A stretch of 42,919 nucleotides of DNA. It comes from JAUZPB01 sp050262615 (lineage in GTDB: Bacteria > Bacteroidota > Ignavibacteria > Ignavibacteriales > SURF-24). Numbering within the stretch: the first letter of the stretch is position 1; each line of letters starts with the position of its first letter. The DNA is taken from assembly GCA_050262615.1 (NCBI GenBank), contig JBLNEL010000291.1, positions 1 to 42,919 of the forward strand, in the 5' to 3' direction. The notes under the pieces are model-generated. The model was given only the letters and a program-made list of their open reading frames with translations, did no database searches and had not been told where the DNA came from. A program made the translations under genes and the position numbers. Below, one piece after another: positions 18,153-26,775 of the stretch.

Positions 18153-19622
18153 TTATTTCATTAAAACGATCTTCTCCGTCCTGCTGTAGCCCGCAGCTGT
18201 GAGATTATAGAAATATATTCCGCTTGGCAGACTGTTTGCATTGAATGTAACTGTGTGATCGCCTTTCTTTTCAAATCCATTTACCAGACTTCTTACCTTC
18301 CTGCCTAACATATCAAAAATGCTTATCTCAATTTGCTTGTCCTCAGGCAGAGTGTAGAATATCTTTGCCATTGAATTAAAAGGATTTGGATAGGCCGAAA
18401 GCCTGTAGCTGCCTATTACACCCGGGACTTTATCATCTGCTGAAGTGTATTTGTACCTTACCTGGTGAATATAAACATAAGGCGAGTCTATAAAAGGATT
18501 CGATGGACTATCTATCCCTGCAAGACTGTATCTCCTTATTACTTTTTCCAGATTTATATCAAATATAACTAATGAATCCTGCTCTGTCCGTGCAAGGTAA
18601 TGGAAGTTTCTGTCTATATCGGCATTAAAATGCGTAAAGCCGTCTGATATTACTCTCCCGTTTACAAATTCCATCTTCGTGCTGTCGTAATCATATTTCT
18701 GAAAACTCTCGTAAAACAGAAGATAAAGCGAATTATTCTTAAACCTGTAGTAATCCTGCAGGCCGGCTCTTGAATATGAGGTGTTTACCACCTGCTTTTG
18801 AAACCTCAGCGTGTCGTTTGAAAATGAATATATGCAGAAGCCTTCCATGTTTGTCTCGGCAAGATAAAGATCCTTTCCCGGAAGCTTTATTATACCGTAA
18901 AGCCAGTTGAAATTTGAAGCTGAATTGTCCTTGAATATTATTTTCCTGGCCTTCGATGAATCCATATCTGGCGTCTCTGCCTGATCAAGCAGAAAAAATT
19001 CATACCGCGTCTGCCCGTAAGCACCTGTACCCCTGAATACCGCCAGCGGTTTTTCACCTATCTTGCCTATTATTGAAATAAAATTGCTGCGGAAATCCTT
19101 TTGGCTGCCGTAGGCATTCAGGTCATTTATTACAGCAAGACTGTCATTATTAAATAGAAAAGCATTTCCAAGCTCTCCGTTTATTAACCATAATCCGCTG
19201 TTGGTGCGGATAAGTTTGGTCTTTTCATACATGTATGGAGTAAAAACATCCATCCCGGCTTTTGTCCGGCTTATCTTTTTTACTTTTAAGAGATTCTCCG
19301 ATTCAATCGAGTTGTTGCCCCCGTTGAATTCCATATAGGGACTGTCAAAAAATTGCTCCTGCCATTTAAGGAAATATTTGTTTGAGGGCATCTCAATGTG
19401 ATCATAATATCGGGAATTGTTAGTAGTGTGTCCGGTAGAATAGCTTCCGCTTTCTGTCGACTCCCAGAACCCGGTTGTATCTTTTAATGAAATCTCTGTG
19501 TTGTTGATGTTTATCTTTAGCAGATTGCCTTTTGTGATCTGCTGGGCATTAAGATCATAGAGCCCCGGAGTTGTAAGAAAAATTGCAGAAAGAATTGTAG
19601 ACAGAAGCATTATCCTTTTCAT
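18153..19622 (-). CDS. Secreted protein with T9SS C-terminal sorting domain
   Basis: 489 residues. A Sec signal peptide (KRIMLLSTILSAIFLTTPGL) is followed by about 380 residues of beta-rich sequence with recurring short motifs such as DLYLAETNMEGF and NFHYLARTEQDSLVIFDI, suggesting a propeller-like fold. From about residue 410 comes the sorting domain: YPNPFNSMAKIFYTL, VRSLVNGFEKKGDHTV, LPSGIYFYNL and the basic end RTEKIVLMK. Family knowledge: such domains direct export by the type IX system, after which they are cleaved or anchored. The function of the body is not recognised. It is the first of a group of minus-strand cargo genes here, though spacing of more than 200 bases suggests separate transcription units. 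Confidence 0.85.
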   Translation of the reverse strand: MKRIMLLSTILSAIFLTTPGLYDLNAQQITKGNLLKININNTEISLKDTTGFWESTESGSYSTGHTTNNSRYYDHIEMPSNKYFLKWQEQFFDSPYMEFNGGNNSIESENLLKVKKISRTKAGMDVFTPYMYEKTKLIRTNSGLWLINGELGNAFLFNNDSLAVINDLNAYGSQKDFRSNFISIIGKIGEKPLAVFRGTGAYGQTRYEFFLLDQAETPDMDSSKARKIIFKDNSASNFNWLYGIIKLPGKDLYLAETNMEGFCIYSFSNDTLRFQKQVVNTSYSRAGLQDYYRFKNNSLYLLFYESFQKYDYDSTKMEFVNGRVISDGFTHFNADIDRNFHYLARTEQDSLVIFDINLEKVIRRYSLAGIDSPSNPFIDSPYVYIHQVRYKYTSADDKVPGVIGSYRLSAYPNPFNSMAKIFYTLPEDKQIEISIFDMLGRKVRSLVNGFEKKGDHTVTFNANSLPSGIYFYNLTAAGYSRTEKIVLMK

Positions 19623-19845
19623 ATTACATGCCCCGCTCTGGTAAGGTTATCTATCTTTAGAACTTATATTCTGAAAATAATATAAATCTTAAAAACAAAC
19701 TAACTATTTATCAGGAACATTCCCTGTAATATATTATTGCCGGAAGTGCACTATCCTGCACATTAAGTAAAACGTCTCTGGATTAAATCAGACAAACTAA
19801 ATGAAATAGATAAATTAAATAGGCTGAACTAAATCTTGAATAGCC

Positions 19846-21093
19846 TTATAATATTGTAAGCTTTCTTGTATATGAATTATTCCCCGAAGTAAGCCTGTAA
19901 AAATATACCCCTCTGGCTAAACCGGCAGAATTAAAGTTTATTTTGTGCGTTCCTTTTGTCCTGTATTCATCTAAGACTACTTTTGCCTCTCTGCCAAGTA
20001 TATCATAGACCGAAAGCTTTATAAAACCATCTTCTTTCAGGCTGAATGTAATTACTGTCGTCGGGTTAAAGGGATTTGGATAATTCTGCTCTAGCGAAAA
20101 ACTGAACCTGGATTGATCTTTTTCAACAGGGGAGGGAATAAGCTTAAAATACATCAGCCCGCTGTCTGTGGCAGCCCATATTCTGTTGTTGTAAATGTAG
20201 AAGTTGTAAAGCCCTGCAAACTGATGGTCCTGCACTTTCCAGCTGTCCCCCAGGTCTTCAGAATACCACAGAAAGTAATCAGCTCCGCGGCTGTAGCCTG
20301 CAAATATCCGGTTTTTATCTGCAGCTAAATGAGTAACATATATCGGCATAGCTTTTATTCCTACTGAATCCCAGCTTAAACCGTAATCTTTACTCCGGTA
20401 AATGCCTTTGGTTGTTCCGGCAAATACCACGTCTCCAATATTTGCTAAAGCATATACATTGGGCGTCTTTACTGGATGAACTGTCTTCTCAGTCCATTCG
20501 GGAGCATTTAACGGCCTTATGTAATAATATCCGCTTGCACCTGAGCTTGCTATAAGATTTTTGCCTGAAAGACAAAGTGAGCTTAGTGTCCAGCCGTATA
20601 ACGAGGGCAGCCCGGTGTTAAACTCCTGCCACGGCGAAAGTGACTTATAGTTCGAAAAATATACCCCTCCGCCGTCTGTGCCAATAAAAACAGTGTCGCC
20701 TGAAACTATAAAGGATATTACATATTTACCCCAGTCGCTTAAGCCCTCATTATATTCAACCCACGAAATCCCGTTGTCTGTGCTCCTGAAAACACCTTGC
20801 CCGTATGTGCCGGCAAAAACTGCCCCGCCAATCTTAATAAAACAATTTGATGAGGCAGACCTGTCTTTTAGTAATGCAGAAGACCGCCAGTTAACACCGC
20901 TGTCTGTGCTGATAAAAACAAGCGAGTCGCCTCCGGCATAAATGTCACTTCCGTCAAAACCGGCAGCAAATACGTGACTTAATGTGATCTGTGGGATCTT
21001 TACCCATTGGGCTGAAATGACTGAATTAAAAAATGTTGCACTAAAAATGATGGTATTAATTAAAAGAATAGTAAAGAAAAACCCTTTTCTCAT
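19846..21093 (-). CDS. Secreted Asp-box/YCF48-like beta-propeller protein with T9SS sorting domain
   Basis: 415 residues. Signal peptide to about SAQW, then a propeller of the sortilin/BNR-repeat type. Asp-box motifs are at about 62-69 (STDSGVNW), 104-111 (STDNGISW), 234-241 (SKDYGLSW) and 278-285 (SEDLGDSW), alternating with strands such as VFAGTYGQGVF and VVFAGTTKGIY. The sorting domain starts near 332: LEQNYPNPFNPTTVITFSL, then VYDILGREAKVVLDEY and YTRKLTIL. The body is followed by a lower-case stretch upstream with AGGA five bases before the ATG as ribosome binding site. Such proteins in Ignavibacteria are numerous; catalytic activity is not expected, and adhesion or a structural role is a guess. 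Confidence 0.85.
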   Translation of the reverse strand: MRKGFFFTILLINTIIFSATFFNSVISAQWVKIPQITLSHVFAAGFDGSDIYAGGDSLVFISTDSGVNWRSSALLKDRSASSNCFIKIGGAVFAGTYGQGVFRSTDNGISWVEYNEGLSDWGKYVISFIVSGDTVFIGTDGGGVYFSNYKSLSPWQEFNTGLPSLYGWTLSSLCLSGKNLIASSGASGYYYIRPLNAPEWTEKTVHPVKTPNVYALANIGDVVFAGTTKGIYRSKDYGLSWDSVGIKAMPIYVTHLAADKNRIFAGYSRGADYFLWYSEDLGDSWKVQDHQFAGLYNFYIYNNRIWAATDSGLMYFKLIPSPVEKDQSRFSFSLEQNYPNPFNPTTVITFSLKEDGFIKLSVYDILGREAKVVLDEYRTKGTHKINFNSAGLARGVYFYRLTSGNNSYTRKLTIL

Positions 21094-21270
21094 TTTTATC
21101 CTGAAATATTATAAATTATGCTTGATGGCTGTCTGTGGGACTTCACCCCCGGCTGCTGCTTAAGCGCACCCCCCCCACCGGGTTTAATAAAATATAAGCA
21201 AAGATTTGCCAGGTTTGCAACTAAATGGAAGTAATTTGGAAATGATTCTGTGGATGGATTGTTCTTGACT

Positions 21271-21906
21271 TTAAGGCTGCTGACTGCTGTTGGGATCTGT
21301 TTCCTTTGATATGGTCAATAACCCTGAACTAGTTACCATTTCCTCGGTTTTATTGCTGACGTAAATGTAAACATAGTAATCCCCGCTGGTCTGTAGACCA
21401 ATGAATTTCATGGGAATTTTGTTTTCTTCAAGTAAATGGTTTATCCCTGAAATAAGCCCGGGTAAAAGACTGTAGCGGTAATGAATTGCTTTTAACCCCC
21501 TTATCGAAAGCTCTATCGTCTTTATCTCGCAGTTGTCTCCACCTTTTCTTGCCTTTTCTGTGTTCAGGACTTCCCAGCTAAGCTCCAGATTGTCTTTTCT
21601 TAACAGCTCACTGGCCCTTTTAAGTATGTAATCTGTGTCAAAACGCCAGTCACTTTTGATCCCGAAGACCTTTCCCAATAGATCGGTGCGTACCGGAAGT
21701 CTCTCCCCCTCATCCCATGCCTCACCCATGTCAGTCAGCTCACTCTTGTCTATCCTCCGTAGTACGGCAGCTTCAAATTCCTTAAAGCTCATAGACCCCA
21801 AAAGCCCTGCTGACTGATATTCCTTGTAAAGCTGCTTTAGCATTTTCTGCTGATCACTTTTTAGCTGCTCTCCGGAAGAACTGAATATCTTTCCAAATAT
21901 ATTCAT
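21271..21906 (-). CDS. Hypothetical cytoplasmic protein
   Basis: Not a recognised family. From ATG 21906 the product is 211 residues, soluble, with a helical N-terminal half (SDQQKMLKQLYKEYQSAG, then SFKEFEAAVLRRID) and a mixed C-terminal half with GLKAIHYRYSLLPGLISG and YYVYIYVSN. I chose 21906 because AAAGGAG lies six bases upstream, the best ribosome binding site in this neighbourhood. The frame is open back to an ATG at 22095, which would add 63 residues including a hydrophobic stretch ending in VILSC, a possible lipobox, and would sit eight bases after the preceding gene's stop. That alternative has no clear ribosome binding site but cannot be excluded, and it would change the predicted location from cytoplasm to membrane. 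Confidence 0.65.
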   Translation of the reverse strand: MNIFGKIFSSSGEQLKSDQQKMLKQLYKEYQSAGLLGSMSFKEFEAAVLRRIDKSELTDMGEAWDEGERLPVRTDLLGKVFGIKSDWRFDTDYILKRASELLRKDNLELSWEVLNTEKARKGGDNCEIKTIELSIRGLKAIHYRYSLLPGLISGINHLLEENKIPMKFIGLQTSGDYYVYIYVSNKTEEMVTSSGLLTISKETDPNSSQQP

Positions 21907-22103
21907 CTCATGCTCCTTTATATGCCGGGTTTCTGACCTTAAATTGTTACAGCTCAAAATTACTATCAGGAAGAATAATGCAGAATATTTAACGGGAAAA
22001 TATTTACTGCGAAAATATTTTCCTGCCCTGCCTATAAGAACACTGCCGGTAAAAGCACAGTCTCTCACTGATGAAGCTCTTGAAAAAATTATCATCTTTA
22101 ATG

Positions 22104-22505
22104 CTATGACCCTAAGTTCAGTTTGTGTCTGATATATTCCCTTATCTCATCATTAATAGGAAAAATAGCATGCTCAACCGATGGATCATATAGATCACGT
22201 ACTGCAGAGGCCATCTGCATGGTCAGCGTGGGATTGAAAAAACGCCCTATCTCTATGTCTTCTACCTCAAGACTCCCGTTTATCTTCCGCTGCCTTAAAG
22301 TAAGAGCTATCATGTTCTTAAAAACTTCTATTACAAAATAACAGCCGTAGAACTTGTGGTAATAATCATTGTAGGTCTCAACACCTTCTGGAACCGGATC
22401 AACTTTCTGGATTCGGTTTAGCTCTGCAACCCTCTCCGGGGTCCACTCCAGGTGAAGCTCTTTTATGTAAGGCGTGTTTTGAAGTTCATTCAGATCATTA
22501 ATCAT
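22104..22505 (-). CDS. Hypothetical protein
   Basis: 133 residues with no signal peptide or membrane segment and no family I recognise. It is rich in aromatic and charged residues, for example YNDYYHKFYGCYFVIEVFKNMIALTLRQRK, a likely amphipathic helix core (positions about 45-75). The ATG at 22505 has GGAG nine bases upstream. It precedes the gene at 21271-21906 on the same strand, so the two are probably co-transcribed. Confidence 0.65.
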   Translation of the reverse strand: MINDLNELQNTPYIKELHLEWTPERVAELNRIQKVDPVPEGVETYNDYYHKFYGCYFVIEVFKNMIALTLRQRKINGSLEVEDIEIGRFFNPTLTMQMASAVRDLYDPSVEHAIFPINDEIREYIRHKLNLGS

Positions 22506-22606
22506 ACAGGAATACTCCGAATGTCTGCTCTAACTTAAATAAATTTTAAATTATAATACAGATAAATATTTGAAATAAGTCATAGTTCGGAATTTCCCTG
22601 AAAACT

Positions 22607-23170
22607 TTAGTCGCTTATTATCTTAACCAGGTTCTTTACTGAGACGTCTTTTGTGATCTTCTGCTTTAACCTTAATCTGTAATCGAAGACTAATACTGCA
22701 TGAGAATCCCTAAGCCCTGTTTTCTCTGCTAAATGTGCCGTTTCAGTCAAACCCTTCTTTGCAAATATCTCGCCCTTAAATAATGAAGCGCTGGGATCCT
22801 TGGTGTCGGCCCTTTCCTGTATGCTCTTGTGGAAAAAAAGATGGACTTCAGAATTTTTGAAAAGATTAATGCCTTTATATAGGTCTTTTAGAAATTGCTT
22901 GCACCTGCTGCAGCTCCGGCATAGAAAAATAACAACTACTTTCCTCCCATCAGCTTTATTAATGATTTTTTCATTAATAAAATTATCATTAATAAACCCT
23001 TCACTAATAAACTCTTCATTATAAACCCCGGTACGCCCTGAAGAATTACTTTTTATTCTTTTTTCTGCATCTGCAGACGCATCTGTTCCGTAATAAATAA
23101 AAACCAGCAATGCCGCTGAAAGCAGACAATAAATACCGATTGCAATATTTCTGAACCGGTTTTTTAACAT
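22607..23170 (-). CDS. Membrane-anchored thioredoxin-like protein with CxxC motif
   Basis: 187 residues. An N-terminal anchor (FRNIAIGIYCLLSAALLVFIYYG) is followed by a low-complexity linker with pentapeptide-type repeats (EEFIS, EGFIN, DNFIN, EKIIN; about residues 52-71) encoded by a 15-bp DNA tandem repeat. The rest looks like a thioredoxin fold: the strand KVVVIFLCRSCSRCKQFLKDL carries a C-S-R-C pair preceded by another cysteine, then SEVHLFFHKS and a C-terminal strand HAVLVFDYRLRLKQKI. It would face the periplasm. Thioredoxin-like activity is inferred from the motif and the predicted fold order; there is no cis-proline pattern I can place with confidence. It might serve redox folding of secreted proteins or act as a cytochrome-associated redox protein. 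Confidence 0.6.
   Translation of the reverse strand: MLKNRFRNIAIGIYCLLSAALLVFIYYGTDASADAEKRIKSNSSGRTGVYNEEFISEGFINDNFINEKIINKADGRKVVVIFLCRSCSRCKQFLKDLYKGINLFKNSEVHLFFHKSIQERADTKDPSASLFKGEIFAKKGLTETAHLAEKTGLRDSHAVLVFDYRLRLKQKITKDVSVKNLVKIISD
22971..23030 (-). repeat. 15-bp tandem repeat inside the thioredoxin-like gene
   Basis: Four units on the plus strand: TCATTAATAAAATTA (22971-22985), TCATTAATAAACCCT (22986-23000), TCACTAATAAACTCT (23001-23015) and TCATTATAAACCCCG (23016-23030). A weaker fifth precedes them. Being a multiple of three the array stays in frame and encodes pentapeptides of the form xxFI(N/S) in the linker between membrane anchor and thioredoxin-like domain, a position that would tolerate length change. 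Confidence 0.75.
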
Positions 23171-23197
23171 ATTATCCGGATGCTTTTTGTTTATATT

Positions 23198-23237
23198 CCC
23201 GGCCAGGCAATAAGGAAGGGTAAATTGCCCGGCCGGG
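23198..23237 (+). other. Strong GC-rich hairpin in the spacer between two minus-strand genes
   Basis: CCCGGCCAGGCAAT (23198-23211) pairs with ATTGCCCGGCCGGG (23224-23237), 13 of 14 bases, with a 12-base loop. TCTTTTTG follows on the plus strand, so it is a good intrinsic terminator in plus orientation, where no gene precedes it. On the minus strand it lies between the cargo gene ending at 23310 and the thioredoxin-like gene starting at 23170 and has no U tract. A second smaller hairpin, GCAGTC/GACTGC, lies at about 23249-23274. Confidence 0.6.
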
Positions 23238-23309
23238 TCTTTTTGTACCAGCAGTCATTCCTCCCCCGAAGACTGCCGGCGCGCTTATATTAGAAGCAGA
23301 AGAATATTT

Positions 23310-25139
23310 TTACTTGACTAACAAAAGCTTCCTTGTATCTGTGTAATCTCCGCTTTTGATCCTGCATAGATAATAGCCGCTTGGCAGATTGCTCCCGTCA
23401 AAACTTAGTTCGTAGGATCCGGCTTCCTTGTACTCATTTACAAGCTCGCTTATCTTGTTTCCTAGAATATCATAAACCCTGATTGTAACAAGCCCATTCT
23501 TCTTTAAAGAATAAGAGATCCTGGTGGTTGGATTAAATGGATTTGGATAGCTTGATAAACTGTAATTCGTCTCCTTTGAGCTTGCTGCTGTCTTTAGTAT
23601 TTCCCCTCCGTCAGCATATCCTGTTCTGCTTCCAATGAAAGCAAACCTGTTGTCATTTGGAATTATGTGTGCATAAGTGGCATCGGTTGAGTAATAGGGC
23701 AATACATTGTAATATAAATTATAATCCCCGTCTCCGTTTACTCTGTAATAAAGATCTGTATAAGAGGTAACCCCTCTCGGCACTGTAGCAATAATACTGG
23801 TTATATCTTCTCCTCCTTTTATTTGTTCGGCCCTTCTGGATATTTGGTATTGCGTTACATTTGAATTCGGATATTCATCCCACGAGAATGTCACCTTCGT
23901 ATGATCGCCCGATGTGCTCGTTACATGTGGCGCGATCGGTTTGTCTGCATATCCTACATAAACTGCCTTATAGTTCTCTAGTTGTGTAGGCTTTGCTGTA
24001 AATGTTGATGAGGTTGTTAAGTGACCATTGTTTCTGCGCCAGGAATGAAAATAATAAATTATGTTGTCTGTCCCGTCAAGTTTGGGCGGCACTGATAAGT
24101 TGATCGGATTATTTTCCAGAATGTTAATATCAGGTGCCGTGTTTATATAAGTTACTCCATTTATTGTAAGAGGTATCTGCAGTGTGGATAGCGAAGTCTC
24201 GGTACTGAAACTGACTGGACAAATTCTTCGGGAGTGAGCTGTAAACTCAACTTCGAATTCATTAGGGTTGGTTGTGTAGTGGTAAATTGGATCTGACAAA
24301 TTATCAACTACGCCAACACTTGTTTTCTTTTCCCAACAGCTTCTGCTCTCCTCGCTTGTGTTTGGATCCTGATTCCATATATAATCATATATGCCCAGAT
24401 GAAAACTTTCCCTTGCTTTTAAGTCTAATTGAACATTCATCTGTAGCCAGTAGTGATTTCCGCTTGGCACAAGATGATATCCTCCGTTATTTATCTGCAC
24501 ATATATTGAATCCCCATAGTTGTTCTTTACCGTAACACTTGTCATAATAGCATATTTGTACGTGATCTGAAGTGACTCGAATTCATTGTTCGAAACTCTG
24601 TATCGCTCAGACCCTGCTTTTATGCCAAGATAGATCTTTGTCCTTGATTCCTGTAATGCTTGATTTACTTTCTCTGCCAGATCGGCAAAATAAGTCGTGT
24701 GTCCGATGGTTGAAGCACCCACTTCCCCTAAATATTCTCCGGACTCTGTAATACCCCATATATCTTCTAATGTTTTGTTTGGCGTAAAGCCTGAGATGGG
24801 TATATATGTAACAATGAAACTCCCGGAAGTGATTGCCAGAGTTTTATATGTGAAATATACCCCCGTTATCCGCGCGCCTGCTGGAAGGTTTGCAGGTAGA
24901 TCAAACTCAAATATCGAACGGTAAGACTTCGACATCGAGTCCTTTGTTGCCGGCGTGTAACCGTAATGGGGCGGAGTTCCGGGCCGGTAAAAATTGACCG
25001 AACCATCTAAAGTCGACAGCTTTAGTACTGACGTGGTATAAATGCCGGTGTAGGGACCTTTTGTTTCCGTTTGAGCCAATGAAATTATACTTGTAAAACA
25101 GAAAACTAACAGTACTTTTAACAAGATGGAGGTTTTCAT
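23310..25139 (-). CDS. Secreted protein with fibronectin III-like region and T9SS sorting domain
   Basis: 609 residues. Signal peptide to about ISLAQ. The first 200 residues include a beta-rich region similar in style to carbohydrate-binding or DNRLRE-type modules (RSIFEFDLPANLPAGARITGVYFTYK), seen often in surface proteins. The centre has HSWRRNNGHLTTSSTFTAKP, then a fibronectin III-like domain at about 405-505 (APHVTSTSGDHTKVTFSWDEYP). The sorting domain begins near 530: SYPNPFNPTTRISYSL, VYDILGNKISELVNEYKEAG and TRKLLLVK. No catalytic motif is seen. The start is ATG 25139 preceded by AGTCGTT, the same leader bases as the protease gene at 38585. An adhesin or structural surface role is inference. 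Confidence 0.82.
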   Translation of the reverse strand: MKTSILLKVLLVFCFTSIISLAQTETKGPYTGIYTTSVLKLSTLDGSVNFYRPGTPPHYGYTPATKDSMSKSYRSIFEFDLPANLPAGARITGVYFTYKTLAITSGSFIVTYIPISGFTPNKTLEDIWGITESGEYLGEVGASTIGHTTYFADLAEKVNQALQESRTKIYLGIKAGSERYRVSNNEFESLQITYKYAIMTSVTVKNNYGDSIYVQINNGGYHLVPSGNHYWLQMNVQLDLKARESFHLGIYDYIWNQDPNTSEESRSCWEKKTSVGVVDNLSDPIYHYTTNPNEFEVEFTAHSRRICPVSFSTETSLSTLQIPLTINGVTYINTAPDINILENNPINLSVPPKLDGTDNIIYYFHSWRRNNGHLTTSSTFTAKPTQLENYKAVYVGYADKPIAPHVTSTSGDHTKVTFSWDEYPNSNVTQYQISRRAEQIKGGEDITSIIATVPRGVTSYTDLYYRVNGDGDYNLYYNVLPYYSTDATYAHIIPNDNRFAFIGSRTGYADGGEILKTAASSKETNYSLSSYPNPFNPTTRISYSLKKNGLVTIRVYDILGNKISELVNEYKEAGSYELSFDGSNLPSGYYLCRIKSGDYTDTRKLLLVK

Positions 25140-25240
25140 AACGACTCCGTTAGGAAAGTTTGTTAATTATTTGTTATTTTTAAAAACAAATAGCCCTCAT
25201 TCGTGTAAAACGAAAAAGATTGCCGGTCTTTAGAGGACTA

Positions 25241-25283
25241 TTAAAACGGGGATAGTGCTGCAACACTATCCCTTAATTTTTTT
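25241..25283. terminator. Rho-independent terminator, both orientations
   Basis: GGGATAGTG (25249-25257) pairs with CACTATCCC (25264-25272) around CTGCAA. On the minus strand GTTTTAATAG follows and on the plus strand TTAATTTTTTT follows. It begins 12 bases after the stop of the minus-strand lipoprotein gene ending at 25284, which it should terminate. Confidence 0.75.
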
Positions 25284-26366
25284 CTATGGCTTTGCTTTCC
25301 GGATTGTTCTTAATTCTCCTTTTACTAAATAAAAACGATTACTATCCCAGTCTTCTGCGAAAAAGAATATTTTGTCTTTTAGTGCTACTACTTTATCTAT
25401 TATCAGGAATCTCGAATTCATCTTGAATATTGTCTGTACATCAGTTCCGTTATAGTGGTCAAGCCTGCCCATTATTCCCACAAATATATCCTTTGAATTC
25501 CTTCCTCCCAGCATGTTTCCATAGTCTATGGTTTCATATGGTAAAAAGAATTCAAGCTGTCCCTTGTTATACCTGTATATTTTTCTCTCCTTTATAATAT
25601 ATAGGTCTTTCCCAACCTTGCGCACCCAGCATCCGTCTTTGTTGTAATAGCCTGTATATAGCTCCCTCAGACTGTCTTTGCCGTTGTATTCATATATTGT
25701 CGTCCAGGCATCCATTGCATCATTAGGATTACGCTTTACTCCCCAGACAAAGCATTTATCACCTTCGCCTGTTGGATATATATGATAGAAATCAGTATGA
25801 TTTTGTTTTTCAATATACTGTTCCTTCCACTGCCCGTCATAATGGTAAATAATTCCATAATATGTCTGGCTGTTTTTATTTGCGCAGCCTACAGCCCATA
25901 CATGATCCGGCCTCAGCCCGTTAATTTCCTTTATTTCAACATTTCCTCCTTTGTAAAAACTGTCGATTTTCATTGTATACCAGTCTCCCCAGGAATAACC
26001 GTTAAAATGCATCATGCCGCTCCCTCCGGCCCATACGTCACGGCTGTTAAAACCAAATACAGTTTTCATGTATAGCCATATGGTGTTAGGCTGTATCCAC
26101 TTTTCTCCCTGGTAAAGAAAAGACCTGTACTTCATCTCGTCAGATTCACCCACTACCCAGATATCATCATCACTGTCCCCCCAGATGCTCTGTAAATACA
26201 CATATGGATGATCTATTGTGTCAATAGTCCAGACGTAATCCCGCCTCCCCTCGGGCTCTTCTTCAATGGTCAGAGGAATGGAATTATAGGTGCACGAATT
26301 AATTGAAATGATCAGAAATAAGATAACGGGCAATATAAGATAGGATCTAACTGTTTTCCGGAACAT
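25284..26366 (-). CDS. Lipoprotein with WxVG propeller-like repeats
   Basis: 360 residues. The signal peptide ends in the lipobox SINSC with Cys25, so it is a lipoprotein without a sorting domain. The body has recurring short motifs of the form D-x-W-V/A-G: DDIWVVGES, RDVWAGGSG, DHVWAVGCA and KDIFVGIMG, each at the end of a propeller-like blade with a following H/Y-x-G-x-W strand (MMHFNGYSWGDW, IYHYDGQWKEQY, LDHYNGTDVQTI). Such proteins are common surface lipoproteins of Ignavibacteria with no known activity. The ATG at 26366 has GAGG six bases upstream. A hairpin terminator follows. Confidence 0.8.
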   Translation of the reverse strand: MFRKTVRSYLILPVILFLIISINSCTYNSIPLTIEEEPEGRRDYVWTIDTIDHPYVYLQSIWGDSDDDIWVVGESDEMKYRSFLYQGEKWIQPNTIWLYMKTVFGFNSRDVWAGGSGMMHFNGYSWGDWYTMKIDSFYKGGNVEIKEINGLRPDHVWAVGCANKNSQTYYGIIYHYDGQWKEQYIEKQNHTDFYHIYPTGEGDKCFVWGVKRNPNDAMDAWTTIYEYNGKDSLRELYTGYYNKDGCWVRKVGKDLYIIKERKIYRYNKGQLEFFLPYETIDYGNMLGGRNSKDIFVGIMGRLDHYNGTDVQTIFKMNSRFLIIDKVVALKDKIFFFAEDWDSNRFYLVKGELRTIRKAKP

Positions 26367-26594
26367 GCACTGCCTCTATGTGTTTATTTATATGAAAATA
26401 AATGACTGCGCTTTACCGAAGGGAAAACATAATGATCAAATCTGGGAAATCTTTTTTTAAAAAGATATTGGGATTTATACCAATTCTTTAAAGAATTCTG
26501 AATTTTATTTTTTCCCTGGAAAGTTTGCTCTGTTTTATTCTGATTTTCAAGAAAAAGACTGAATTTTTCTCCAAATTTTCCCTGACTTAACTCT

Positions 26595-26632
26595 TTGATA
26601 AATGGGACTTGTACTATAATAACGTGGTACAA
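26595..26632. promoter_or_regulatory. TATAAT inside an inverted repeat in the 26367-26775 gap
   Basis: The 409-base gap holds no gene I can support. Within it TTGTAC (26609-26614) and GTACAA (26627-26632) form an inverted repeat enclosing TATAAT (26615-26620), with TTGATA at 26595-26600. The -35 to -10 spacing would be 14 bases, shorter than usual, so this is a weak candidate for a repressor-controlled promoter of the plus-strand gene at 26776. Confidence 0.2.
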
Positions 26633-26775
26633 ATACTACCAACAGATTTCCCCCCCTATCCATCTTAAAAAGAAAATTTTACTAACGGTCATATCGCTTG
26701 ATAAACGGGGATCAAATCAGCTCCATCATTCGTCAAAAGGTCAGATAAATTAAAATATTAATCACTGAGGTTCGC

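Noticed and set aside
19780..19848. Possible ATTTAG-type repeats after the Asp-box protein stop codon
   Set aside because: Period is irregular (14-18 bases) and matches are weak; cannot be told from AT-rich background, so not counted with the five gene-end arrays.
21165..21182. C-rich run near 21171 as a possible phase-variation tract
   Set aside because: It lies about 75 bases upstream of a gene start with no promoter elements placed around it; a homopolymer alone is not evidence of switching.
22095..22095. Upstream ATG giving a 274-residue, possibly lipidated form of the gene at 21271-21906
   Set aside because: No ribosome binding site, whereas 21906 has AAAGGAG at ideal distance; noted as an alternative in the feature.
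26384..26632. 82-residue open frame on the minus strand in the gap before the spermidine-synthase-like gene
   Set aside because: Low-complexity Lys/Phe/Gln composition, no ribosome binding site, no recognisable domain; most likely non-coding.
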